DNA from: JAJTFW01 sp046330075
GTDB taxonomy: Bacteria; Bacteroidota; Bacteroidia; AKYH767-A; OLB10
DNA: 64,000 bases
Direction: 5' to 3'
NCBI GenBank assembly: GCA_046330075.1
Contig: JAXLTL010000011.1
Span: forward strand, 41,435 to 105,434
The notes under the pieces are model-generated. The model was not told the origin of the DNA. It was given only the letters and a program-made list of their open reading frames with translations, and searched no databases. The position numbers and the translations under genes are program-made. This document shows positions 8,860 to 16,962 of the stretch, piece after piece (positions within the stretch are counted from its first letter, which is position 1; every line of letters starts with the position of its first letter).

Positions 8860-8879
8860 CAATATGGAATTTAGCTCAA

Positions 8880-11800
8880 TTAGCGGGAGATGGTCACCGT
8901 ACCCGACTTCGCATCTTTACCATCTTTCAGGTCAATGATGTAGAAGTAGACACCATCAGGCGAATCTTTACCGTCGAATTTGCGGGTACCATTGTTGTAA
9001 CCTGTTGTATTGTACACTTCGTTACCCCAGCGGTTGAAGATCTGCACGGTATTATTCGGATACTGTTCGATGTTAGAGAGTTCAAAGAACTCATTGATGT
9101 TATCACCGTTCGGTGTGAAGATATTCGGGATTACCACCTCGCAGGCAACAGGCTCTGAAGCAGCACCTGTTTTACAGAGGCCGGTACCGATTGCACGAAC
9201 CATGAATTCAGGAATAGAATTATTTACGCCATGTGTTTCAGGACCTGAAGGTGTGTTGGCAGGAATCCAGGTAGCTCCGCCGTCTTCACTTACTTCATAG
9301 CTTGCAGCACCTGCAATAGCAGCCCAGGTATAGGTGTATTTGAACACACCGCTGGTGGTATTACATGCTACAACAGGAGCTTCCGGATAGTTGAACACAT
9401 TTACCACACCGCTGTCAGTTGCCTGACAGTTATTCTGTGTTACAGTTACATAGTAAGTACCGGCAGCAGTAGTTGAGATGGTTTGTGTAGTGGCTCCATT
9501 TGACCAGAGGTAAGTGGCACCGGCTACGTTTGCATCGAGGTTAGCAGTTTGATCTGTACAGATATCTTCGTCGTTAACCGCAGGTGTCGGAGCGGCATTA
9601 ACGGTGAGTACCATTTGTGCGCTGCCTGTACAACCCGGATTTACGGTTACATCTACACTGTAAGTTCCCGCAGCTGAAGGCTGGTAAGTTTGTGAAGTAG
9701 CACCGCTGATCGGGTTACCACCTTGTAACCACTGATAGGTGGCACCTGTGAAGCTTCCTCCGTCGAGGGTAGGATAGGTATCGTAATCACAGATGGATAC
9801 ATCAGAGAGCGCCGGAGTTGGGATTGACACTACTGAGAGGACCATAGATCCGTTAGCAGCACAGGAGCCGGTTCCGATGGTAACTGCATACGTTCCGCCT
9901 TGTGTAGTCTGGAGTGTTTGAGCGGTAGCACCAGGGATGATGTTACCATCGAGTGTCCATACATAGGTTGCTCCGGGATTACCTGCATCGAGCAAAGGAT
10001 AGGATCCGTTCGCACAGATCGTAGCATTTGTAAGTGATGGCGCCTGGAATGGTGCTGTAACAGTGAGTTGAATGTCAAATGAACCGATACATTGTGCAAC
10101 ACCGGTATTAACTTCTACGGTGTAGGTATAGGTACCTGCAGCAGAAGGAGCCGGAGTGTAGGTCTGGTTGGTTTCACCGGTGAGCAATGATCCGTTCTGA
10201 TACCATTGGTAAGATGCACCTGTATTGCCTGCATCCAGGATGGGCATCGGATCGTTCAGGCAGAGGGTTTGATCAGCAGGAAGGTTATCTACCGGAGCAG
10301 GAATGATTGTTAGTGTTAAAGTATCAGCTCCGTTACAGGTAGGACCATTGTTGATGTAGATTGAATAGGTACCGGCAGCCGTTGGTGTATAGGTTGGACC
10401 GGTAGCACCTGCAATCGGACCATTCTGATCATACCACTGGAAGTTCAGTCCGGTATAACCACAATCAAGCGTTGGAATCGGATCGAAACTGCAGATAGTA
10501 GGATCTGAGCCGAGGTTAATCGGAATCAGTGTATCGACACCAAAGATGGCCAGTGTATCGGTAGGTAACATAAATCGTCCGCAGGTATTGGCGATGGTAT
10601 TACCATCTGATCCTCCACCGTTCACCATGAGCAGGTAGAACGGACCTGAACCGGAAGCCTGACCTTGCATATTTACCATGAGCGATTTGGTTTTAAGACC
10701 GCCAGGCTGGCAGAAACCATACACCGATCCAATCGGATAATTATTACCATTGATATCTACGAGTACCAGATCAGAACCATCATTTGCAATGGAGTAGCAA
10801 TAGACACTATCCATCAGGTCAACGATGATCTGGTTGAATACACAACCAACGCTGTCGTGCTTCGGATACCATACGATGTTACTGTCAAGTACAATGTACT
10901 TCACGGTATCCACAAGTTCAGGCATTTCCGAACCGCACTCTGAAAGGAGCGTGTTTCCGTCAAATCCTTTCTTGATATAAACGTATGTAGTTCCGGAGAT
11001 CAGCGGATTAAGCAGCGTGAGCAGGAGTGAATCCGTTTGACCGTTGGTACAGTTGATCGGAGTTACAGTCACTACAGGGTCAGGAATACCAATCGGGGTA
11101 ATTACGTGGAAATCGGTAGGTACTGCAGACGCACACTGGAACGTAGTATCGAAAGGAACGATGATGGTGTACTCATTACCACCACAGGTTGTTTGAACGA
11201 TACCGGGTCCGGTAGTAAGCGAAGAGTTGGTGAATGAAGGCAGAATCTGATTACACTGCGATACGATATTGATCTGGATATCGCGTTTTACTGATCCGAT
11301 CTTCGTTCCGTTCCGGAATTCTTCAACAAGTACTGCAAGTACACCTACCTGCACCAGATTCGGCGTGAAGTTGATTACACCGGTTTGAGGATTAATTGTA
11401 ATCGGTGTGGAAGATGAAAGAGGATTCAACGCAGAATAAGGTGCGATATACGTAGCAGGAATTGACTGTGGTGGGCACTGGGTACCGCCATCTTCGGCAG
11501 TAGTAAGTGAGAACACCAGCGAGTCACCATCAATATCGGTTGCAGCCTGATCATAGTAGAAAGAGTTTCCTACGCAGAAACGGGTGTATGCGATATTGGT
11601 GAAGGTGGGTGAAGAGTTCGTAGGTGCATTCACGTTATCAAGGAACGCACTTACAAAGAGGTTGTTCGGAACGATGGTAGTGATAGCACCGTTACGGCAA
11701 CATTCTGAATAGGAGAATTGCCAGTCGATGGCGGTCTGCGGAAGTGTAACAATGGCTTCGTAGATATATTCTTCGAAGTCACCTACACCACCCGGACATG

Positions 11801-12095
11801 TAGCCGGAGCCGGTGGAACACAAGGTGTGTTTGGAACTGGCGCAGAGGTAATAATCGACGCTGTTACAGTTCCTGATACACCCAGTGAGATGGATGAATA
11901 ACAAATGCTTGCAGTTGTCGGTACAGGAATACCGGTGCAGTCGCGATAATACTTCAAACGAAGGAGGTACTGTAATGGAGTACCTGTGTACTCATAGGTA
12001 ATATCCATACCTGCCATGTGGGAGGCCCGGCTTGTGGTGGGCACCATCATGATCGCAAGGAGCGATACGACCAGCAGCGTAAACAGTTTTTTCAT
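8880..12095 (-). CDS. Large secreted multi-Ig/PKD-like adhesin with T9SS type B (gliding-motility) C-terminal domain
   Basis: The 1071-residue product has a signal peptide (MKKLFTLLVVSLLAIMMVPT, ending SRA). Next comes an N-terminal domain starting ASHMAGMDITYEYTG with the hallmark LLRLKYYRDCTGIP. In the second half are at least five Ig-like repeats of ~80 residues with the pattern LDAGNTGASYQWYxNGxxxxG and AGTYxVxV. It ends in a type B sorting domain (VIPNIFTPNGDNINEFFEL, VQIFNRWGNEVY, SPDGVYFYIIDL). Such proteins are exported by T9SS and usually anchored or released at the surface; adhesion is an inference from the repeats. It is a paralogue of 13898-16615. The start is 42 bases after the stop of the anti-sigma-like gene, so it may be co-transcribed with the sigma operon. 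Confidence 0.88.
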   Translation of the reverse strand: MKKLFTLLVVSLLAIMMVPTTSRASHMAGMDITYEYTGTPLQYLLRLKYYRDCTGIPVPTTASICYSSISLGVSGTVTASIITSAPVPNTPCVPPAPATCPGGVGDFEEYIYEAIVTLPQTAIDWQFSYSECCRNGAITTIVPNNLFVSAFLDNVNAPTNSSPTFTNIAYTRFCVGNSFYYDQAATDIDGDSLVFSLTTAEDGGTQCPPQSIPATYIAPYSALNPLSSSTPITINPQTGVINFTPNLVQVGVLAVLVEEFRNGTKIGSVKRDIQINIVSQCNQILPSFTNSSLTTGPGIVQTTCGGNEYTIIVPFDTTFQCASAVPTDFHVITPIGIPDPVVTVTPINCTNGQTDSLLLTLLNPLISGTTYVYIKKGFDGNTLLSECGSEMPELVDTVKYIVLDSNIVWYPKHDSVGCVFNQIIVDLMDSVYCYSIANDGSDLVLVDINGNNYPIGSVYGFCQPGGLKTKSLMVNMQGQASGSGPFYLLMVNGGGSDGNTIANTCGRFMLPTDTLAIFGVDTLIPINLGSDPTICSFDPIPTLDCGYTGLNFQWYDQNGPIAGATGPTYTPTAAGTYSIYINNGPTCNGADTLTLTIIPAPVDNLPADQTLCLNDPMPILDAGNTGASYQWYQNGSLLTGETNQTYTPAPSAAGTYTYTVEVNTGVAQCIGSFDIQLTVTAPFQAPSLTNATICANGSYPLLDAGNPGATYVWTLDGNIIPGATAQTLQTTQGGTYAVTIGTGSCAANGSMVLSVVSIPTPALSDVSICDYDTYPTLDGGSFTGATYQWLQGGNPISGATSQTYQPSAAGTYSVDVTVNPGCTGSAQMVLTVNAAPTPAVNDEDICTDQTANLDANVAGATYLWSNGATTQTISTTAAGTYYVTVTQNNCQATDSGVVNVFNYPEAPVVACNTTSGVFKYTYTWAAIAGAASYEVSEDGGATWIPANTPSGPETHGVNNSIPEFMVRAIGTGLCKTGAASEPVACEVVIPNIFTPNGDNINEFFELSNIEQYPNNTVQIFNRWGNEVYNTTGYNNGTRKFDGKDSPDGVYFYIIDLKDGKDAKSGTVTISR

Positions 12096-12137
12096 GATTG
12101 AGGCTGTTTTTATAAGGTTGCTATTATTGATTTTTTT

Positions 12138-13226
12138 CTATTTGAAGAGATGCAGGGATCCTTTCTGCTTCCAGGAGGAGCCGTCACCGGAGGTTGCAAA
12201 TATATCGTATAAATAGGTACCCGGTTCGGCTACGCTGCCATCCGGCAGTCGCCCATCCCAGGTTATTTTATCTCCTTTCGCAGAGTATACCTGACGTCCG
12301 CTCCGGGTGTAGATCTTAACTTCCAGCTGAAAACCGTCAGTGTTTTCTATTTCGAAGATGTCGTTGATACCGTCGCCATTGGGACTGAAAGCCGAAGGCA
12401 CGGTTCCGGTTACATGAATTTCACGTGTCAGCGTGATTCCATCTACCAGACATTGTAAAGTATAATCGCCCGGCTTTTCGTATGTATGAGATGTAGAGAA
12501 TTGATTACCGGTTGCATAGCCATCGCCGAAGTCGAAGTCGGCTTTTTTGCCCTGCTGATTGGTAAGTGCCGTAACCGTGAACGGAGCAAAACCCGTGGTA
12601 GTGGAGACGATCAGCACAGGCGAGGGATTTGTATTCACCTGAACCGGCGTCTGCACAGGGGCAGGATTTGACTTAGCCGGTTCATTATCAATGATTTTTG
12701 GAGTACTCACCGCCGGCTGAGCGGGATGCTGTGATTTTACAGCGTCCCCGCTCGCCACAACGGTTGTACCGGTCGACGCGGTTGGGCTGATCAAACGATC
12801 ATTGGAATTGCCCTGAGTATGTTGTTCCTGAGTTCCTGAAACAACCGTTGTTTTTTCATTAACGGTATTCGCTTCAGGTTTTATATCAATTTGATTGTCA
12901 AAATTTTGACTTGGCACAGGTGCTGAAACGACGGCTGTTTCTGCCGGCTCCTGAACGGAGGATCCGCTTACGACCGGCTGTACCGGCGTTTCCTGCTTCA
13001 CCACTCCGAAATAAACTGCAGTAACGGTTATAGCAGCAGCAGCGATAATGGCCGACAACCCCTTAACGCCTAATCTGGCAACAAGGCCTTTGACTGCCGA
13101 TGAACCTCCGGGAACAGAAGCCGGAGCCGAAGGCAGCTGTGTGCTGATCTTCGTCCAGACACCCGGATCCACTTCAGGCTCGAAGTGATCGAAGGCGTCT
13201 TTGAATTTATCTTCCAGGCGATTCAT
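12138..13226 (-). CDS. Anti-sigma-like membrane protein with PKD domain and T9SS type B C-terminal domain
   Basis: The 362-residue protein starts 3 bases after the ECF sigma stop, the usual place of an anti-sigma factor. Residues 1-50 are cytosolic in type, with the DAFDHFEPEVDPGVWTKI segment typical of Bacteroidota anti-sigma N-termini. There is no signal peptide. One transmembrane helix lies at about 57-76 (LSAIIAAAAITVTAVYFGVV). Residues 77-200 are a Pro/Thr/Ser/Gln-rich linker. About 205-272 is a PKD-like domain (FDFGDGYATGNQFSTSHTYE). Residues 273-362 are a type B sorting domain (VPSAFSPNGDGINDIFEI, VKIYTRSGRQVY, PDGSVAEPGTYLYDI). Anti-sigma function is inferred from position and N-terminus. 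The T9SS domain on an inner-membrane-anchored regulator is unusual; a trans-envelope sensor is a hypothesis. Confidence 0.75.
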   Translation of the reverse strand: MNRLEDKFKDAFDHFEPEVDPGVWTKISTQLPSAPASVPGGSSAVKGLVARLGVKGLSAIIAAAAITVTAVYFGVVKQETPVQPVVSGSSVQEPAETAVVSAPVPSQNFDNQIDIKPEANTVNEKTTVVSGTQEQHTQGNSNDRLISPTASTGTTVVASGDAVKSQHPAQPAVSTPKIIDNEPAKSNPAPVQTPVQVNTNPSPVLIVSTTTGFAPFTVTALTNQQGKKADFDFGDGYATGNQFSTSHTYEKPGDYTLQCLVDGITLTREIHVTGTVPSAFSPNGDGINDIFEIENTDGFQLEVKIYTRSGRQVYSAKGDKITWDGRLPDGSVAEPGTYLYDIFATSGDGSSWKQKGSLHLFK

Positions 13227-13229
13227 TTT

Positions 13230-13781
13230 TTATTCTTTTCCGGCCGTAAGGAGGCCTTTTTCCTGTTGTAATCTGTTTACTTTTTCTACCAGATGCATGC
13301 GGGCTCTGGCAAATTGCGATTTACTGGTTCCTTCAGATATACTCAACATCTCTCCTATTTCCTTGTGCGAGTACCCTTCTATGGCGAACAGGTTGAATAC
13401 TGTCCTGAATCCAGGTGGCAATTGGCGGATGAGTTCCAGCAGATCAGATGCCTGTAACTTGTCCAGCACTTCAGCATCTTCAGATGGCTCATTGACTTCG
13501 TCAAGCTCGTTCCAGAGTAATTTCTGCTGCCGGATATGATCCAGACAGGTATTTACTATTACTCTCCTGATCCAGCCTTCGAGGGAACCCTCGCCTTTGA
13601 AAGAACTTATTTTCTGGAAGATTTTCAGGAATCCGTCCTGGAGGTAATCTTCCGCCTCTTCCCTGCTCCGGGTGTACCGTAGGCAAACCCCGAACATTTT
13701 TCGCGCAAACCTTTCGTACAGAAGCCGTTGAGCTTTGGCGTCCTGACGAAGTATAGCTTCAAGCAGTTGCTCATCGGTCAT
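13230..13781 (-). CDS. ECF RNA polymerase sigma factor (sigma-70 family)
   Basis: Region 2 is seen as RLLYERFARKMFGVCLRYTR followed by EEAEDYLQDGFLKIFQKI and the GSLEGWIRRVIVNTCLDHIR segment; region 4 is seen as LPPGFRTVFNLFAIEGYSHK then EIGEMLSISEGTSKSQFARA, a helix-turn-helix for the -35 box. There is no sigma region 3, as in ECF factors. The ATG at 13781 (MTDEQLLEAIL) is preferred over the in-frame ATG at 13805, which only adds eight residues. The partner at 13226 follows after 3 bases, implying coupled translation. Flanking T9SS type B cargo genes are candidate targets. A sequence TACCTTCG (minus strand, 13836-13843) is a weak -7 candidate. Confidence 0.93.
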   Translation of the reverse strand: MTDEQLLEAILRQDAKAQRLLYERFARKMFGVCLRYTRSREEAEDYLQDGFLKIFQKISSFKGEGSLEGWIRRVIVNTCLDHIRQQKLLWNELDEVNEPSEDAEVLDKLQASDLLELIRQLPPGFRTVFNLFAIEGYSHKEIGEMLSISEGTSKSQFARARMHLVEKVNRLQQEKGLLTAGKE

Positions 13782-13897
13782 TGCGCTATGGGTCGGTAGA
13801 AACATAGATGGGATTTTCCCGGTTGCGGTTGCATACGAAGGTAAGAATTAATGGAATTTATTGATTTACAGAATGAAATAATGAGAATTTCGTCTGC

Positions 13898-16615
13898 TTA
13901 TCGATAAATGGCGACTGTACCTCTGTATACCGCAGTGCCATTGCCCAAATCTACCGTGAACAGATATACTCCGTCCGGAAGCGAAGCTCCATCAAATCTG
14001 CGCTCTTGGTTGTCATATCTGTTAACCTGGAATACCTCCTGACCCCAACGGTTATGTATACTCACCTTGCATTCAGGGTATTGTGCTATGTTGCGGATTT
14101 CGAAGAAGTCATTGATGTCATCACCATTGGGGGTGAAGATATTGGGAATAGCAAGTGCGCAGCCGGTAGGTGTGGAAACCAGACCGGTATCGCAGGGAGG
14201 TGGTCCTATTGCCCTGACCACAAATACAGGAGGAGCATTATTGACACCATGTGACGTTGCGCCGACCGGTGTATTCGCAGGCATCCACGTGAATCCGCCA
14301 TCTTCACTGACCTGATAGGATATCGCTGAAGGGACCGGATTCCAGGTATAAATATCACTGTATCCGGCAGTGCCATTTACACAGGTGACCTCCGGTGCGG
14401 CAGGATAACCGGATTGCGCCACTGCGGCGGTATCGGAGCTGCTGCAACCATTCGCAGTTACGGTCAGTGTATAGATTCCGGGATTGCTGATCTGTATCGT
14501 TTGTGTTGTATCACCGGTTGACCAGAGATAAATGGCGCTACTGATTCCACAATCCATGAGTGCTGTTTGCCCGGTACACAGGATGAGCGGATCTATCGTA
14601 AATCCGGGTGAAGCATTTCTGATGAGATTCATACTGTCAATTCCTTCGCATCCGAAGGTATCCGTGGCAATCAACGTATACATTCCATTTCCGAACGTTT
14701 GATAAACCGGCAAGGTATCTTCAAACATAAATGTATTGTAGTATCCCCAGTTATAAATGAGCCCCTGAGCGGATCCTGCACTTAATAACGGCCAGGGATC
14801 TCCGTCACAAACGATGCTGTCGTGCAAATCAACATATGGCCGGGGATGGATGGTCAGTGTCATGGAATCTACGCCGGTACATCCTCCACCGCTGGCCATC
14901 ACTGTGTATATTCCACCTGATGCAGGCTGATAAACGGATTGAACAGCACCGGAAATCGGCTGACCATTCAGGTACCAGCTGTAAGCCACTGTTCCGATGG
15001 AAGTGCAGACAAGCGGAGGAATTACTTCACCATCGCAGATCGCGGTGTCAGAGATAAGGTCGAGCGGAATTTTGGTCTGGTGGTACAAAACAGCGATCGT
15101 ATCCGCCGGGATCAGAAAATGACCGCAGCGGTTGGATACGCTGTTTCCGTCAGATGCTCCGGAGGAGTCAGCATATAGAATCAGTGGATTGACTACTGTA
15201 AAGGGCAATTGAAAGTTAAGGATCAGCTGGCTGCTGATCGTTCCACCCGGACATACCATTGTTGTCGCATTTATCGGATATACCACGCCGTTAGCGTCTT
15301 TCAGCCGGAGATCGCTGCCATCCGCCGCCACGGTCCAGCAGAACAATGGATCAGTGAGATTGATCGTATCCTGACTGCTATAACAGGGAAGGGAATCATA
15401 CACCGGATTATATCCGGAAACATCCTGAACGATCACCGGAATTGTATCTCTCAGCTCCGGCATTTCATATCCGCATTCAGAAACCAGGGTATTCCCGTCG
15501 ATGCCTTTCTTAACCCAGATGCTGGTAGTACCGATAAGCAAAGGATTTAAAAACGTAAGTACTAACGTATCCGCATATCCGCTAATACATCCGATAGGCT
15601 GAACAGCAACAACGGGATTAGGGATACCCTGCGGATCGAGGGTGTGAAAATCATTGGGTACAGCGGAGGCACAATTGAAGGACGTATCAAATGTGAGCAT
15701 CACGGTACTATCCCCGCACTGTGCTGCAACAAATCCGTTGTTGGCTTTCAGAATCTGGTCATCAAACGCCGGAGTAACCGGATTCAGGAACGGAAAGAAC
15801 TCCAGTTGCAATTCCCTCTTTACGGAACCAACGAGTACACCGTTTCTATATTCATCGGTACGTATCGCGATGATCACAAATTGCGCAACTGACGGAACAA
15901 AATGAAGCACACCGGTTAATGGATCAAAGATGATCGGAACGGAGCTCGAAAACGGTACAGCCAGGCTATACTGTGGCAAAAAACCCGCCGGAGTAACGGG
16001 TCCCGGACAAGCAAAATACGCATCCGGTACTTCAAAAGTATTTACCAGAGAGTCCCCATCATCTTCCACAGCGTTTAATGGTAAATCATTCTGAATTCCA
16101 ATTGCTGAAATATGATAATCCAGATCAGTAAAATAAGGTGAGTTGTTCAGGATACCATTCAGATTATTGATCGTACAGCTGGCATACATCGATGCATTGA
16201 CCAGATTCCCGCTGTTATTCAGACAACACTCTGACCAATGAAAGGTCCAATCGTTCGCCGGAGGCAGATAAACCAATAACTCATAAACATATTCCTCAAT
16301 ACTTCCGGTTCCACCTGTACAAGTGGGAATCGAGGTCAAACAATAAAACTGCGGAATTACCTGAGATGAATACAAAGGCATGGTGGTCGTCATACATTGA
16401 TTCAGCGATGCTGAATAGTATGTAAGCGGAGCCGGATTATTAATTGGAATACCGGTACAATCGCGATATACCCTGAGCCGGAGCAGGTATTCACCCGGCA
16501 CCATTGTAGTGATATAGGTAAGATCAGCACCGATGAGATGGCTGGCTGATACGTTGGAAGAATACAACATCAGGAACCAATAAAAAAGACGAAAGAAGAA
16601 GCGATAATTTTTCAT
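13898..16615 (-). CDS. Large secreted adhesin-like protein with T9SS type B C-terminal domain (paralogue)
   Basis: The ATG at 16615 is chosen because it opens the signal peptide (MKNYRFFFRLFYWFLMLYSS, ending NVSA); the frame runs 16 codons further upstream. The mature protein begins ASHLIGADLTYITTM and has LLRLRVYRDCTGIPINN, matching the same N-terminal domain in the 8880-12095 protein; both also share the CASAVPxDFH and GxDGNTLxSECG blocks. It has fewer Ig-like repeats, about three against five. The C-terminus is a type B sorting domain (AIPNIFTPNGDDINDFFEI, VSIHNRWGQEVFQ, LPDGVYLFTVDL, ending GTVAIYR). It lies 116 bases upstream of the ECF sigma gene on the same strand, so co-regulation is plausible. 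Exported surface protein by family; role unknown. Confidence 0.87.
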   Translation of the reverse strand: MKNYRFFFRLFYWFLMLYSSNVSASHLIGADLTYITTMVPGEYLLRLRVYRDCTGIPINNPAPLTYYSASLNQCMTTTMPLYSSQVIPQFYCLTSIPTCTGGTGSIEEYVYELLVYLPPANDWTFHWSECCLNNSGNLVNASMYASCTINNLNGILNNSPYFTDLDYHISAIGIQNDLPLNAVEDDGDSLVNTFEVPDAYFACPGPVTPAGFLPQYSLAVPFSSSVPIIFDPLTGVLHFVPSVAQFVIIAIRTDEYRNGVLVGSVKRELQLEFFPFLNPVTPAFDDQILKANNGFVAAQCGDSTVMLTFDTSFNCASAVPNDFHTLDPQGIPNPVVAVQPIGCISGYADTLVLTFLNPLLIGTTSIWVKKGIDGNTLVSECGYEMPELRDTIPVIVQDVSGYNPVYDSLPCYSSQDTINLTDPLFCWTVAADGSDLRLKDANGVVYPINATTMVCPGGTISSQLILNFQLPFTVVNPLILYADSSGASDGNSVSNRCGHFLIPADTIAVLYHQTKIPLDLISDTAICDGEVIPPLVCTSIGTVAYSWYLNGQPISGAVQSVYQPASGGIYTVMASGGGCTGVDSMTLTIHPRPYVDLHDSIVCDGDPWPLLSAGSAQGLIYNWGYYNTFMFEDTLPVYQTFGNGMYTLIATDTFGCEGIDSMNLIRNASPGFTIDPLILCTGQTALMDCGISSAIYLWSTGDTTQTIQISNPGIYTLTVTANGCSSSDTAAVAQSGYPAAPEVTCVNGTAGYSDIYTWNPVPSAISYQVSEDGGFTWMPANTPVGATSHGVNNAPPVFVVRAIGPPPCDTGLVSTPTGCALAIPNIFTPNGDDINDFFEIRNIAQYPECKVSIHNRWGQEVFQVNRYDNQERRFDGASLPDGVYLFTVDLGNGTAVYRGTVAIYR

Positions 16616-16947
16616 AACTGAAATTTTTTTTCCTTCAGATAAGGGCATACTCCTCCCCTTCACTAAAGTTGGTGATTTTTTAGCAGATAACCGGATTGCT
16701 CCTGCAAATTAACTTTAACCGCATATTTCCTGATTCACAGCAACCAGGATCGGCAGAAGCGTGCGTTCATTGAAAAAGATGCAGAATCCGGATGAATGGT
16801 TGCATCTGCCCGTTTCCAAACCTCAATCACCTTGAAAATCAGGTACTGCCAACTCCCATCTTTTCAATACCTCCACGTTTCAGTGTTTAAATTATCCTCC
16901 CAAGTGCCGTGTATCTCCTTTTCCTTTCATACCCCACCCCGATTTCG
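16616..16947. other. Intergenic region between divergent type B cargo gene and lepA
   Basis: No gene, RNA or repeat was recognised. Both flanking genes start here: the cargo gene runs left from 16615 and lepA right from 16963, so it should hold both promoters. Only the lepA -7 element is recognisable. Confidence 0.4.
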
Positions 16948-16955
16948 TACTTTTG
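16948..16955 (+). promoter_or_regulatory. Bacteroidota -7 element for lepA
   Basis: TACTTTTG matches TAnnTTTG exactly, and a near -33 word TTTC lies 19 bases upstream at 16925-16928. The element ends only 7 bases before the lepA ATG at 16963, so the transcript would have a leader of just a few bases. Confidence 0.5.
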
Positions 16956-16962
16956 CGCGACT

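Noticed and set aside
8680..8879. SAM riboswitch or regulatory RNA upstream of metF
   Set aside because: No SAM-I/II-like pairing recognised by eye; only the terminator of the neighbouring gene is present.
16616..16962. Search for a leader RNA or riboswitch before lepA
   Set aside because: No conserved riboswitch core or long stem visible.
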